From positions 496,001 through 560,000 of the forward strand of contig NW_023501065.1 of NCBI RefSeq assembly GCF_014066305.1: 64,000 bases of DNA, read 5' to 3'. Each line of letters starts with the position of its first letter. Position 1 is the stretch's first letter. Positions 47,576-60,550 of this stretch are shown one piece after another. This DNA comes from Letharia columbiana (Eukaryota; Ascomycota; Lecanoromycetes; Lecanorales; Parmeliaceae). Position numbers and translations under genes: made by a program. The notes beneath the pieces are model-generated. The model was not told where the DNA came from. It ran no database searches and was given only the letters and a program-made list of their open reading frames with translations.

Positions 47576-48381
47576 CCAGAGTGAAGTTAGCATTTCGTGC
47601 ATTGTACGGTCGGCGCTTGCATCGAGAGTTGGCATGCAATGGTGGCTGTTTTCTATTCAAAACAAGTCCGAACGTCAGTCAGTGATCACAATATTGCAGG
47701 CGCTCTGCTAGATACATATCATCAGTATCCGCAGTAGAAAGAATCCGTAGTATATCAGCACCGAGTGGAAACACCCTAAATGTCCTTGTTATCCGCTTGA
47801 AAACTGTATGTAAGAAATGTTTTTTTTTGATAGGAAGAGCGATTGATATTGCATACTAATTGCCAAGCAACGCGGGCGAGATCATTGTGCTGTCTACAAA
47901 CCCAACGTCTGACCCGTTACTACGTCACATTGCCACCGCTTTCAGTTTAAATGGTAATGGTAGCACAGTAATTTTTGGCAGGAGAGTGAATGGATGTACT
48001 GCGCGTACTCGAGGCGCTTGTTTAAGCCCACCACCTTCTCTGGAGGCATGTTCCCCTTGGCCATCATGTGGATCGCAGAGTCTCTTCCATCCTGCTAGGC
48101 CACATGCCCTTTTCTCCATCTCCAGCCATGTGAATTCACTGGTATGATCTTGGATGCCAAAAGAGATTTCCAACCACAGATCGCGGAGGATAAGTTTGGC
48201 AGTGTTTGAAGAGAGATCATTGTCCAACACCTAAATTCGGCAGTGCAGCACCTATATACACTCTTTACCCTAGTACTTCCTCGAAATCCCAATTAAAGAC
48301 CAATCAAACGTGTCCGTTTCGAGGTCTTTGACGAGTCGTCCCCTCTGATCATCCGGTCATCCGATCCTTCGATAGCCTTTT
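47576..48381. other. Intergenic, convergent gene ends
   Basis: No gene recognised; the ORF pair at 47860-48230 overlaps on both strands and has no conserved features. A run of nine T lies near 47820. Confidence 0.5.
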
Positions 48382-48949
48382 CTATGTCTGTTTCTTTGCC
48401 TCGTCGTCAGGATCCGGTAATATACCCTCCGCTTCCAGTCTTCTCCTTGCCTCTTCTAACGCCCATGTTTGTATTCTGTTGCCAGCTGTCAGCGCTCTAT
48501 CAAACATTCCGTTCGCTTCATGCGAAGTCAATTGATATCATTGTCATCAGGGGTTCGGTCCTCTAGGTCGGTCCTCCGGGCCCACACCTTCCTTCCCTCT
48601 CTGAAATCGATGCAGAACTGTAAAGGACTTACGAAGTATCAGGCTTATAAGCATAAGCTACAATCCCCAACAGCAAACTGCCCCAATACCCATACACCCA
48701 CGCATTCTCCCATCCTTCCTTCTTGTATTTCTCGCCCGGAGGGATTCCAAAAAGCCAGCCGGATGGTGGATCATAGTGGCTCTCGTGTGAAGCTGTGTCT
48801 GGCGAAGGGTGCTCGGAAACGTCTGGCGGGTGAGTGGAGGCGAGGGTGCGAGCCGCTGAGGGGCGTGGTGGTGGAAAATATCGCGCTGGATGTGAGGAGA
48901 GGAGGGAGGTCGGTCTAAAGAGGTGGATTTGGGGGCGTATAGGAGGCAT
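48382..48949 (-). CDS. Complex I subunit ESSS/NDUFB11, mitochondrial
   Basis: Two exons (48949-48633, 48475-48382) give 136 residues. This accessory subunit sits in the membrane arm of respiratory NADH:ubiquinone oxidoreductase. The Arg/Ser-rich N-terminus (MPPIRPQIHLFRPTSLLSSH) is a plausible mitochondrial targeting signal. The conserved part is SHYDPPSGWLFGIPPGEKYK, then KEGWENAWVYGYWGSLLLGI (membrane helix), YAYKPDTSIQTWALEEARRR and LEAEGIL. The start was placed at ATG 48949 because the open frame upstream lacks targeting character. The 157-nt intron (48476-48632) has the length of an introner but only weak similarity to the core. Confidence 0.88.
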
Positions 48950-49349
48950 TGAGCAGATTTGTCTGTAAGCAGTGTCGTGGTGAAGAGATGTGAGGTCAAT
49001 TTGGAGACCAGGCTGGAGCAGTGAGAGATCGCGGCTTGGCATATCGAATCTAGCGGCACTTCCCAATTCTCCGGTTCACGTGCGACACGCCTTCAACCTC
49101 AATCATTCCTGATATACAGATATCCCCAGCTTATATGGTTTCATTACGGGCACGTTCGGGCTTGGGCCACGTAACGCTGACCGAAAAATCTATATACATC
49201 TCCTATGTTGTCAATCCTTCTCAGTCGTCGAAAGCTGACGATGACCTGGCTCTCTGGGTGCACTCTCCCTGCCAATGCAAATCCATGTTCCGCTAAATGT
49301 AAAAAGCCCGCTCAAATACACAGAGTCCCCTGGATCGATCATGCCATTA
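48950..49349. other. Intergenic, nothing recognised
   Basis: The stretch holds the promoter region of the NDUFB11 gene and the 3' side of the next minus-strand gene. Confidence 0.5.
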
Positions 49350-50567
49350 CTATCGTCTTGTTGTTGTTCTCCTGGTATCCCGTGTCCTTCGATCTGATGA
49401 CTCGCTACCTGAGAAAAGGTCAGCATATAGAGAAGGCAGTTGACTGATTAGATGTGACTCACTTTCACTGGAATAATCGCTATACGAATAGCTGCTCGCT
49501 GTTGTCTCGGTCTTCGCCTTCCTATCCCTTCGTCTCTTGAACCCCAAGAAAATTGCCAAGGCGCCCAGGATCCCGGCTACACCCAAGAATCCGCCCAAAC
49601 CATCCTGCTTCGGCCTATCGACTCTCGCCGGCCGCGCGGTGCCACCGTACCACGTTCGTCCGCCGCCTCCCGATGTACGCCCATGGTGGGAATATCGCTC
49701 TTCCTCGATAACTTCGCCCCTGCGCCTCCTGTTCCTTAGGCCGAAGAAGCTCAGTATGCCGTCGAGCAGACCCTTGAAGCAGTAGAAGGCGCAGAAGAGA
49801 AAAAGTAAGAATAAACCGAGTAGGACGCCAATGACGATACCCGCAATCGCGCCGGCACTCAGGCCATTGTTGGCTGTTGTGGCGGTCATGCCGGCAGCGC
49901 TGCTTGCACTTGAAGCAGAGGCCGATGCTGTCATGAAAGGCACTGTCGTTGTCATAGAGCCGGTTGATGTGACCGTTGTTGCTACGTTGGTGGTTGGTCG
50001 AATAAAAGCTGTGTTGGTGGCAGCGGCCGTGGTGGTGGATATCACAGAGTTCAAGTAGGAACTGCTGAGGTCACTGTTTCCGTTGCTCGCTGCGCATTGG
50101 CCGGCAAAAGCGCAATATTGCCCCACAGCGCAGCAGATGGTGCCGCAGGGGCTCTCATTCATTGAATTGTCGCATGAGATGGCTGAGATGACGGGAGCAG
50201 CAGCGGCGGTAGTCGTGCTCTCAGCGGCAAAGAAGGAGCTGTAAGTGGACGTCATCGTGACTAGCTCGCTCTCCACGTAGGTCGTGGTGTAGTATTCCCA
50301 TTGTCCTTCTCCGGAGGTGTCTGCGCTTGAGCTGGCTACACACTCGGCTTGGCCCAAAGAATTCGTCGAACATGCCTGCTCGGAAGTACAGCACAGTTGG
50401 CCTGACCATCCACACACGCTGCCAGCACAGCTTCGTTCAGAGAGGTAATGGTACTGAGATTCGAGCAGCTCTCTGTCTCGAGCATTAGGTCTTGCATCCG
50501 AGGTGTGAGTCGAAGAGAGAATGGAGAAGAGGAGGGAGAGGAGGGTCGGTGGCTGTGAGAAAAGCAT
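49350..50567 (-). CDS. Single-pass cell-surface protein with Cys-rich ectodomain
   Basis: Two exons (50567-49463, 49408-49350) give 387 residues. The 54-nt intron is in frame, but has a GTGAGT donor, GCTGACC branch and CTCAG acceptor. A signal peptide (MLFSQPPTLLSLLFSILSS) precedes two short Cys clusters (CAGSVCGWSGQLCCTSEQAC and CGTICCAVGQYCAFAGQC). A Ser/Thr-rich stretch, a membrane helix (GAIAGIVIGVLLGLFLLFLF) and a cytoplasmic Arg/Gly/Ser tail follow; a second hydrophobic segment (GGFLGVAGILGALAIFLGFK) lies in the tail. The layout resembles fungal cell-wall sensors of the Wsc/Mid2 kind, but no WSC domain is present, so the role is open. Confidence 0.7.
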   Translation of the reverse strand: MLFSQPPTLLSLLFSILSSTHTSDARPNARDRELLESQYHYLSERSCAGSVCGWSGQLCCTSEQACSTNSLGQAECVASSSADTSGEGQWEYYTTTYVESELVTMTSTYSSFFAAESTTTAAAAPVISAISCDNSMNESPCGTICCAVGQYCAFAGQCAASNGNSDLSSSYLNSVISTTTAAATNTAFIRPTTNVATTVTSTGSMTTTVPFMTASASASSASSAAGMTATTANNGLSAGAIAGIVIGVLLGLFLLFLFCAFYCFKGLLDGILSFFGLRNRRRRGEVIEEERYSHHGRTSGGGGRTWYGGTARPARVDRPKQDGLGGFLGVAGILGALAIFLGFKRRRDRKAKTETTASSYSYSDYSSESESHLISQLPSLYADLFSGSESSDRRTRDTRRTTTRR

Positions 50568-51470
50568 TTCCGTGGAATGTATATGGTCGACGCGAGGAAT
50601 GGAGGAAGCGCTGAGCGCTTGAGTTTTGGTGGTTCCGCAGAAGCCCAAATCCGTTTGTCTCTGTCAACTTCCACTTCGTTATCAGCAACAATTGCGACGG
50701 CAACAACGAGTCGATAAAACGAGCGTCAACTATTATGAGGGAAGAGAGAGATATGCGAAAGAGTAAGGGATTGCAAGGGCAGGTTTCTATCACCACCAAA
50801 TTGGCCGCCCAACCCCCCTCCTCCCAGCCACCGCTTCCCGCACACTCGACCACTGAGAAGGCACACCACAACGAAGTCACACAACTACCGTCAAACTGAG
50901 GAGGCTGAGATTGATGACGGTGAGTCAATTCACTATATCTTCATCTGTGCAATTGACTGCACCGTGGTTGAGCCCTCCTTCGTTGTCCGCGGAATGGCGG
51001 GGGCGAATGATTTTCGCTTGTTTTTCCACTTTTAGCGTTTCAGTGTTGGCAGGACAGCCAATGCCAATAAGTACTTTCAGACCCTACCCTAGAGTACTTT
51101 ATTTGGAGTCGATTTTTAAGGGACAACGTTTCCGCTGCAAAATTACTCTCAAGATATGACTTTTTTTTACTTGTAATGTCGTAGTATTTGGGGACGAATT
51201 CCTTCCCAAGCCTTGGGTTCTCAAGTCTCATTACGTACGTAAAGTATTGGTGGCTATCTACCCAACACCAGCTTCTCTATTCTTTTTACAGAGAAAAGTA
51301 AAGCTGAAAAAAAGTCAAGATCATACGTGGTCATTCATGCTTGCCTGCCGTCGCCGTGCCCATGTAACCTCGCTCCCATTTGAAAAGTTCAGTCATCAAA
51401 CAATCGCTGATTCTAGCATATCCCAAATCATTGACATGGACAACATGAGAAAGATCAAATTGTCTTTCTC
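50568..51470. other. Intergenic, nothing recognised
   Basis: This is the upstream region of the surface-protein gene and the downstream region of the next one. ORFs at 50911-51642 are not supported. Confidence 0.5.
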
Positions 51471-52253
51471 TCAATCCACGACTAGACCCGCCAGTCCTAC
51501 TACTACTCCCATACCTACGCCATACAAAGCCGCCGCACATCCTGTTGGCGCGGCATTGGCACTTCCCTCAACAAACGTCCCGGCCGCCGCTGTCTTAGCA
51601 GCACCACCAAAAGTCGAACATTGCGTAAGTACTAGTCCATGACACGCTTCGGCGCTCAGACTAGAACAGATCGACTCCGCCGACACTGGTGCAATGGCCC
51701 CCTGTTGCGTAATACCTCCACCCGGGCCGGAGACTGTCACACCCATTCCACCTCCTTCCAAGACCCCTGTGCACTTTGCGGACTCTAATTGACAGCTCGA
51801 ATAAGAGGTTGTGCACTCAGCGGCATTGGCGTATGTTGTTGGAAGAAATGGGAAGGGGTAATAGCTGTTCGCAACTGTGCTGGTCCCAGTGATTGCATGC
51901 GTGATGGCTGCTGCGCCTGCCGTCGTTGAAGTACCCGCGGCCGGTAATGCTGTGGAAGGCGCTACTGCTGGCCCTACTGTCCCTGTGCAATCGGCATTAT
52001 CAGGGCAGCATGCGACATTTCCGGCTTCGTCGAGGGCGCAGTTGGTTTTCTTAGGGCAGCAGGCTTTGCTGTTGCCAACCGAGGAGCAGGAGATGGGACA
52101 TTTGGAGTCTCGACGAAAGAGATCCAAACTTATGAGACCTTCGAGCCTGGAAGATTGATCCGTGTTAGAGGCGAAGAAGGGTGTGTACTGGGCTGCAAGG
52201 GCAGGGTTGAGAGTGAGGCAGGCGGTAAGGGCATAAGCGACGAGGGCCCGCAT
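51471..52253 (-). CDS. Secreted GPI-anchored Cys-rich surface protein
   Basis: A single exon gives 260 residues, starting at ATG 52253 (MRALVAYALTACLTLNPALA, a signal peptide). The frame is open further upstream, but only this Met gives a signal peptide. Cys pairs occur in CPISCSSVGNSKACCPKKTN and CALDEAGNVACCPDNADC. Ala/Thr/Gly-rich stretches, further Cys residues and a hydrophobic C-terminus (AALYGVGMGVVVGLAGLVVD), typical of a GPI signal, follow. Proteins of this type are known in fungi as putative GPI-anchored proteins of unknown role. Together with the 49350-50567 gene it forms a pair of Cys-rich surface proteins on the same strand. Confidence 0.7.
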   Translation of the reverse strand: MRALVAYALTACLTLNPALAAQYTPFFASNTDQSSRLEGLISLDLFRRDSKCPISCSSVGNSKACCPKKTNCALDEAGNVACCPDNADCTGTVGPAVAPSTALPAAGTSTTAGAAAITHAITGTSTVANSYYPFPFLPTTYANAAECTTSYSSCQLESAKCTGVLEGGGMGVTVSGPGGGITQQGAIAPVSAESICSSLSAEACHGLVLTQCSTFGGAAKTAAAGTFVEGSANAAPTGCAAALYGVGMGVVVGLAGLVVD

Positions 52254-52734
52254 GTCTGCTGGTAGTGACAGAAATGGCTGCTTGAATGAAATTTCTCCAA
52301 GAGATGTGCCCAACAGATTTACTTGAATTGCTGCAATAGATCCCAAGTATCTTGTCCGGAGCTTGAGGGAACAGGATCTGGAGGGTTGGCCCCACGGCCT
52401 TACCAGGGTTTTTCCTGTAATCGAGGCTCGTATCTTGTCAATGGTTTTCCGATTGAAAACGATTCTATATAGTAATCAGAAAGAAGGTCGGTCTCGTAGC
52501 GTTAATGGTATTGCAAGGGGGAGACTCGATTGACTGTTTACACTCTAGGTTGGCATAGCAACTGCCGCGCGGGTATCCTTGGCATTTCCGACATTGCTTA
52601 TCGAATCAAAAAACCCGTAAGCGACTTTCTTTCGTAAATCTCCCGACTATGTACAGGCCTTTCAAATCGCAACGCGAAGTGTTTAAAGTTGGTCAGAACT
52701 AACGTAGTATCTCTCGTATCGAACCTTGCCTTGG
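52254..52734. other. Intergenic between divergent genes
   Basis: The promoter region of the GPI-protein gene (left) and the ProRS gene (right). No gene seen. Confidence 0.5.
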
Positions 52735-55002
52735 ATGAAGACGTTCCTTCGAGCAGAGAAAGTCTTGCGCTCTTATTGTTTGCCTAGAGCCTATAGGTTA
52801 CCAGGCTGCTCCCGCCCTGAAAATGACTTGGGGCTACGCTTTTACCATGTCAGCAAGTCTCTTCTGAAATTGTAATCGATTAGCTGAAGTTCTTTAGGAC
52901 GATGGCAGAAGGCGATTGTCTGCATTCTGGGTGCCAACGGGGGGGATTGCTCCCACAGAGCACACACAAGGTATCGAAAACTACACCTCTGCTACGCCAG
53001 ATCACTAACAACGCGATCAGCAGATTCCCATTCGCTCTTAATTAGAGCCGGCTTCGTACGTCAGGTATGTAGTGAATATCTTCGCAATAGTTGTATGTAT
53101 TGAAATCGCTCTACAGGCGCATTCTGGACTTTTTCAGTTCTTGCCTCTAGGCTTGCGCGTGCAGGAAAAAGTAGAAGAATTACTTGATAAGCACATGCTC
53201 AAGCTTGGTTCGTCTGATTGTCACTGCGTCCGAAATCCCCGCGTAACCAACGTATCATATAGGTGCATCAAAGCTTTCGTTGTCAACGTTCTCGTCTGAA
53301 GACCTTTGGAAGAAGACGGGAAGGCTAGATAGTAACAGCTCCGAGGCAAGTCCGAGACCAAATCACACATGCTCTGTGGCTCTGCCTCGAACATCTTTAA
53401 CATGCAGATCACAGCTTTTCAGACTCCAAGACCGTAAGGGGGGCAAATATCTGTTGTCACCTACACATGAAGAAGAGATCACCTCTTTAGTTGGCAGTAT
53501 TGTCAAATCTTACAAAGAGTTGCCACTTAGATTGTACCAAATTTGTTCGTATTGCTGCCTACATTCCGAGGCTTTCAAACGCTGACTTCGCAGCACGCAA
53601 ATATCGAGATGAACCACGTCCGCGCCAAGGTCTTCTCCGAACTAGGGAATTTCTTATGAAAGATCTTTATACATTCGATGCTACTACTGAACAAGCGCTT
53701 CAGACATACCAGACAGTACGGGAAACCTATAATGCTTTCTTCAGCGAGTTCAAGATACCTTTCTTGACGGCCAAAGCCTCTTCTGGCGAGATTGGAGGCA
53801 ATCTCAGCCATGAGTACCACTTTCTATCGAAGAAGGGAGACGACAATCTTGTCTGTTGTAGCTCTTGCGACTACGTCGCTAATGAAGAAGTTGCGGAAAG
53901 CAGGATCACTCGAGTTCACAGACATCCCAAAAGCACGGACGAGGAAGGATTCACGCCCCAAGGAATGGAAAGCTCTAGCTGGAAGCAGTGGAACCCCGAA
54001 TCTCAGGCAGATGATAAGGAGAACCAATGGCTTGGTATCAGCCAGGATCGCAGCACCCTAGTATACGCGTCCCTACCACAGGAGGTCGAAATCCGAGCAG
54101 TAGCTGGTAAACGGTACCGGAAGGCTGAGATCAACCCCTACGCAATGAAAAGGGTATTTCCGGAGCTCGATCTAGGCGTCGAAGACCCGTTGGCAGTTTT
54201 CAACGCTGAACGAATTCTCGGTACCACTAAAGACAAAAACCGAAAAGAAGCTCGCGTCTTACGAGTGGTTGACATGCGATATTTTTTGCAGCAACCTCCC
54301 CCGGTTTGCCTCAATCCACCTTCAACTCTTATTGGAGGCGTGGAAGTTCCTGTGCAGGACTGGTGTGCTGAAGCAGACAAGGTGGTCGATCTTGTCAGAA
54401 TTGATACTGGCGACCTCTGCCCAAATTGTGACGATGGCAGTCTGAAAGTTGAAAGTGCTGTAGAGCTTGGCCATACGTTCCATCTTGGTACCCGATACAG
54501 CGCACCTTTGGAAGCTACGATCGATGCAGATCTTTCACAGAAAGACCGACAGCGGGAAGTCTCCAATATCCCAGGTCAATCTGTCACGGTACAGATGGGC
54601 TGCCATGGGATTGGTGTCTCCCGCTTAATCGCAGCAGTAGCCGACTCCCTCGCAGATTCCAAAGGCCTCAATTGGCCACGAGTCATGGCACCTTTCGAAA
54701 CAATTATCATCCCAACCAAAGGCTCGGAGAGCGAAAGTGCTGATGTCTACGATCTGCTCACTACTAACAAGGGCCAATGTTCCCAGGAACCAATTGACGC
54801 TATCTTGGATGATCGGAAGAGAGACTTTGGCTGGAAGATCAAGGATGCGGATATGATCGGCTATCCTATAATCGTCATTCTAGGCAGAGACTGGAAGAGA
54901 GAAGGAAAATGTGAGGTACAGTGCCGAAGGTTGAATATCAAGGTGTTGGTATCTGCCGACGATCTAAAGGCTTTTGTTGCGGGGCTGTTGCAGCACCTCT
55001 GA
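52735..55002 (+). CDS. Prolyl-tRNA synthetase, probably mitochondrial
   Basis: Seven exons (52735-52848, 52898-52970, 53021-53064, 53117-53207, 53263-53345, 53415-53544, 53594-55002) give about 647 residues. The enzyme charges tRNA-Pro. The first exon, [20 protein letters not shown], looks like a mitochondrial targeting sequence; its donor (GTCAGC) is weak, so its end is uncertain. Class II motif 1 is [20 protein letters not shown], motif 2 is [13 protein letters not shown] with [14 protein letters not shown] before it, and motif 3 is [13 protein letters not shown]. The layout is bacterial-type, as expected for an organellar enzyme. Intron 53346-53414 starts with GC (GAG|GCAAGT), and [11 protein letters not shown] requires this GC-AG intron. 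The long plus-strand ORF from 53491 covers only the last exon. Confidence 0.88.
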
Positions 55003-55432
55003 CGACCATTGACTCCAGTCTCTGTATTGAAGGAGTTCGTAAGTGGCGATGTCCCACAAGTATGTCCAACTACTGGCCAACAAGAACAGCCTAATACTCT
55101 TTTCAAGTGGACGTTGGCCTCGGGCTTGTCCTTCTTTGAATTCATAGGCGTGATCTCATGTCCCTCTTTCAAGGAGAAACTCCAGGACTATGTTTGATAA
55201 TGTTAAGTCCACCGCTCCTCATGAAGATGGAATGCAAACAAGATCATACTCTGGGTAGTTACTGCATACTCTCATAACGGTGGCTGCCGTTGCGATATCA
55301 GAAAGCCCGCTGGCAAGCTGCCAGCTGAGCTACTTGAGTGGAGATAAGCGGTCCGAAACGGCAGCGAGACGTAGTAGAGAAAACTTGCAGTGTTCGCACA
55401 CTCTACTATCTAGCAAGACTCTATCGGCTGTC
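55003..55432. other. Intergenic, convergent gene ends
   Basis: The 3' regions of the ProRS and GH13 genes meet here. No gene recognised. Confidence 0.5.
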
Positions 55433-58048
<2,616 letters not shown>

Positions 58049-58261
58049 TCAGCAGCACAGGAACCAAGCAGTTACTCGTATTCGTACAGGATGAGAGATG
58101 CAATGAAAACGGTTGTAAACAATCAAATATCTGCCTTATTATGTTAGGGTAGGTTCTATACAAAGATACCTGAGTTAATAATATTATGACATGTAAAACA
58201 CGGCTTCTCTTGTCGGAAGCTCTAAAAGGCGGTCCGAGAGGAAGGCGGGGGTCCTTAGAGT

Positions 58262-58385
58262 AAGTACTAGTACTAGTACTAGTACCTAAGCACGGATGAT
58301 CGCCTACCTTATCTAGAGGACGCTAACGTAGGTAAGTAAGGTACGTACCTACTTTACCTAAGGTACCTACCTTACCTAAGGTACT
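58262..58385. repeat. TAGTAC tandem repeat followed by TACCTAAGGTA units
   Basis: TACTAGTACTAGTACTAGTA is a simple 6-base repeat. The following 70 bases are made of overlapping GGTACC, TTACCTAAGG and AGGTAAGTAAGG pieces, similar to 26262-26290. Confidence 0.7.
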
Positions 58386-58448
58386 TTATCTGTTGAGCTG
58401 GGGCCTAAGAGACGGAGACATCAGAGGGTCTCTACCTTATAGCCTCAG

Positions 58449-58535
58449 TACTCAGACTCTACATTTTTGGGGGGGGGGCCGGAACATTATATTGCCGAGC
58501 CGATTCCGTCATACCCCCCCTGTAGAGTCTGAGTA
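58449..58535. repeat. Inverted repeat with G-run and C-run inside the stem
   Basis: TACTCAGACTCTACA (58449-58463) is perfectly inverted at 58521-58535. Inside it a run of ten G (58469-58478) faces a run of seven C (58514-58520), extending the stem to over 20 pairs around a loop of about 35 bases. Confidence 0.85.
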
Positions 58536-58599
58536 GGAAACCACGGAATCGCTACATTGACCGTTATTTTGTATGGGATCCTCACCAAAATTGACCGAA

Positions 58600-59230
58600 A
58601 TAGAAAATAAACAGTTTCTTTTATATATAACTTTTTACTAAGAACTCTAATTAAAAAATACTCTTTTATAAAATAACTATTTAAATATCGTAGAATTAGA
58701 TTTTTTTTTCGATTTTTAATAAAATATCTTAATTAATTATTTTTAGAAGATTTAAATTAGAGTTTTAAAAACTATACTTTTAACCCCCCTCTTATTCTTT
58801 AACGCGTACCGACAAAATTCCAAAAATAATATCAAAATACTCGTTATATTTATAAGTCTATTTAAGAATATTATTATAGAATTCTCTGGGCCAGATTTTA
58901 TACATTAATATTTATTAAATATTTATTTAAAATATATTTATTTAAGCTATTATCTTAGTTAATTTATTAATTAATTTATAATTTTAAATTAATATTTTAT
59001 AATTTATAGATATAAGTAGAGATATATGAAGTTTTATTAATATTATTTTTTAATTTATTTAATTATTTAATTATTTTAAGATTTTTAGAAAAAAAAGTAA
59101 AAAGCTTAATAACTTTAAAGACTTCGAACTTTAAATTTAGAAAATTTGATATATTATTATTATATATATTAAGAATATATTTATAAATTTTTATAAAAAG
59201 TGATGGTTCGGTTATCGAGTAATAATATAT
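58600..59230. mobile_element. AT-rich island, probable RIP-mutated transposon remnant
   Basis: About 630 bases consist almost wholly of A and T, with no open frame. The change is abrupt on both sides. Repeat-induced point mutation turns repeated DNA AT-rich in this way. The flanks with inverted repeats would fit a DNA transposon, but no transposase is readable. Confidence 0.45.
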
Positions 59231-59266
59231 CGAAGTTATAGATTATTAAGTTTCTTTAGAATAGTT

Positions 59267-59300
59267 CCGGGGTAGCTCGCTCCGGGTCAAAGCTACCCCG
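59267..59300. repeat. Short hairpin at the right edge of the AT-rich island
   Basis: CGGGGTAGCT (59267-59276) and AGCTACCCCG (59291-59300) are exact inverse complements with a 14-base loop. Confidence 0.8.
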
Positions 59301-60550
59301 AAACCTACCAATGCTAATATATACCCAGGGGTGAATATCTCATATCAGCCAAACCACCAAAAAAATGAGGCTTGGCAGGGTTTCCTACTCAGACCACTGC
59401 GTGGGGCCTTTCTGAGACTATCTACCTTAGTGCCATCATGGTGGAGCTGCCCACTTCAACGGCCAAAACCACCTTCACGTCTCGGTACGAGTAACCGACA
59501 GCATTTTCAAGCTGGACTACATTTCGAATGCAACAACACAGCCGGATTGGCATGGAAAGGGCCAAGCTTGATACATACAAACTGTACTTATTGCTTCAGT
59601 CCTGCGAGGAGTATGAGTAGAGAGGCCAAAGCGCTGCTAGGCGCTGACGCCTGCGCCACCAAAATTTGCAGAGAGATCACCCCTTGACCAAGCTCCTTCT
59701 TCTTCCTCTGACTGAACCTACTCGGCCATGCTCGGTGCAACATAGGCTTTCAAGAACGTGAGCGGCATATGCGACTGTGTCTATCGAAGATGATTCGATG
59801 CGGGGCCCATGGGACTACCTGCCTTCTTACGCGCTGCTGGCCAGACCGAAGTTATTGCGGGGCTCTGAGCTGAAGAAAAAGAGCTCGAGTGCATTGGATT
59901 TGCGAAAGAATTCGTTGTGCTTCGGAAGGGTCTAGGAACCGAGAGAGCCTGTGTGTCTCAAACCCAGAAAGAGGGGCCAACTTTATATGGAGAAGCAACA
60001 GATTCCCCGGAACTACCAATGATGCAGGTCTGCGACCACGCGGCAAATCTCTCAAGAAGGACAATCGGGTTATCCAACCGCAGCCGTCGTACCTTCCAAG
60101 ATCTGCCTATGGGATGCTGTACTTTCCCTATGCTGAGGCGCTTTGGTCGCGTCCTTCTGTCCTTGGCATCTGGAGGACTGCAATTTTGGCGGAGACCAGC
60201 TTTAGCTTCCTATCTCGGTCACATTCGCTGCTTGTGTAATTTTTCTCATCATGAGTGAGGGCGGGCTTTACTGTGCCGGCAAGACGGAAGGCATGTGTTG
60301 GAATGCTATCATCCCTTGGGCCAGTAGAACGTATATCTCCTTTCTGTGTCTTTTGGTCACTCTGTTCTTTATTTAATTTAAGACAAATTCACAAGCTCAA
60401 GCTGTGCGGCAACCCCTACTGTACATCTTCGGCACGCCCTCACTTCCTAGAGCTAGAATCTCGCAAATTGTACCTTCTCATCGACTAGGGCCCAATCGCA
60501 CTTTCCTCTTCTCTACAATATCCTCTTAAACTCGTCGTGGCCACTCGGCC

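Noticed and set aside
48469..48918. Plus-strand ORF of 149 codons
   Set aside because: It is antisense to the complex I subunit gene and has no conserved content.
49350..52253. Tandem duplication of two Cys-rich surface-protein genes
   Set aside because: Both have signal peptides and Cys pairs, but spacing, length and membrane attachment differ, so common origin cannot be shown by eye.
53491..55002. A 503-codon ORF as the full ProRS gene
   Set aside because: It lacks motif 1 and the start of the catalytic domain; upstream exons supply these in matching phase.
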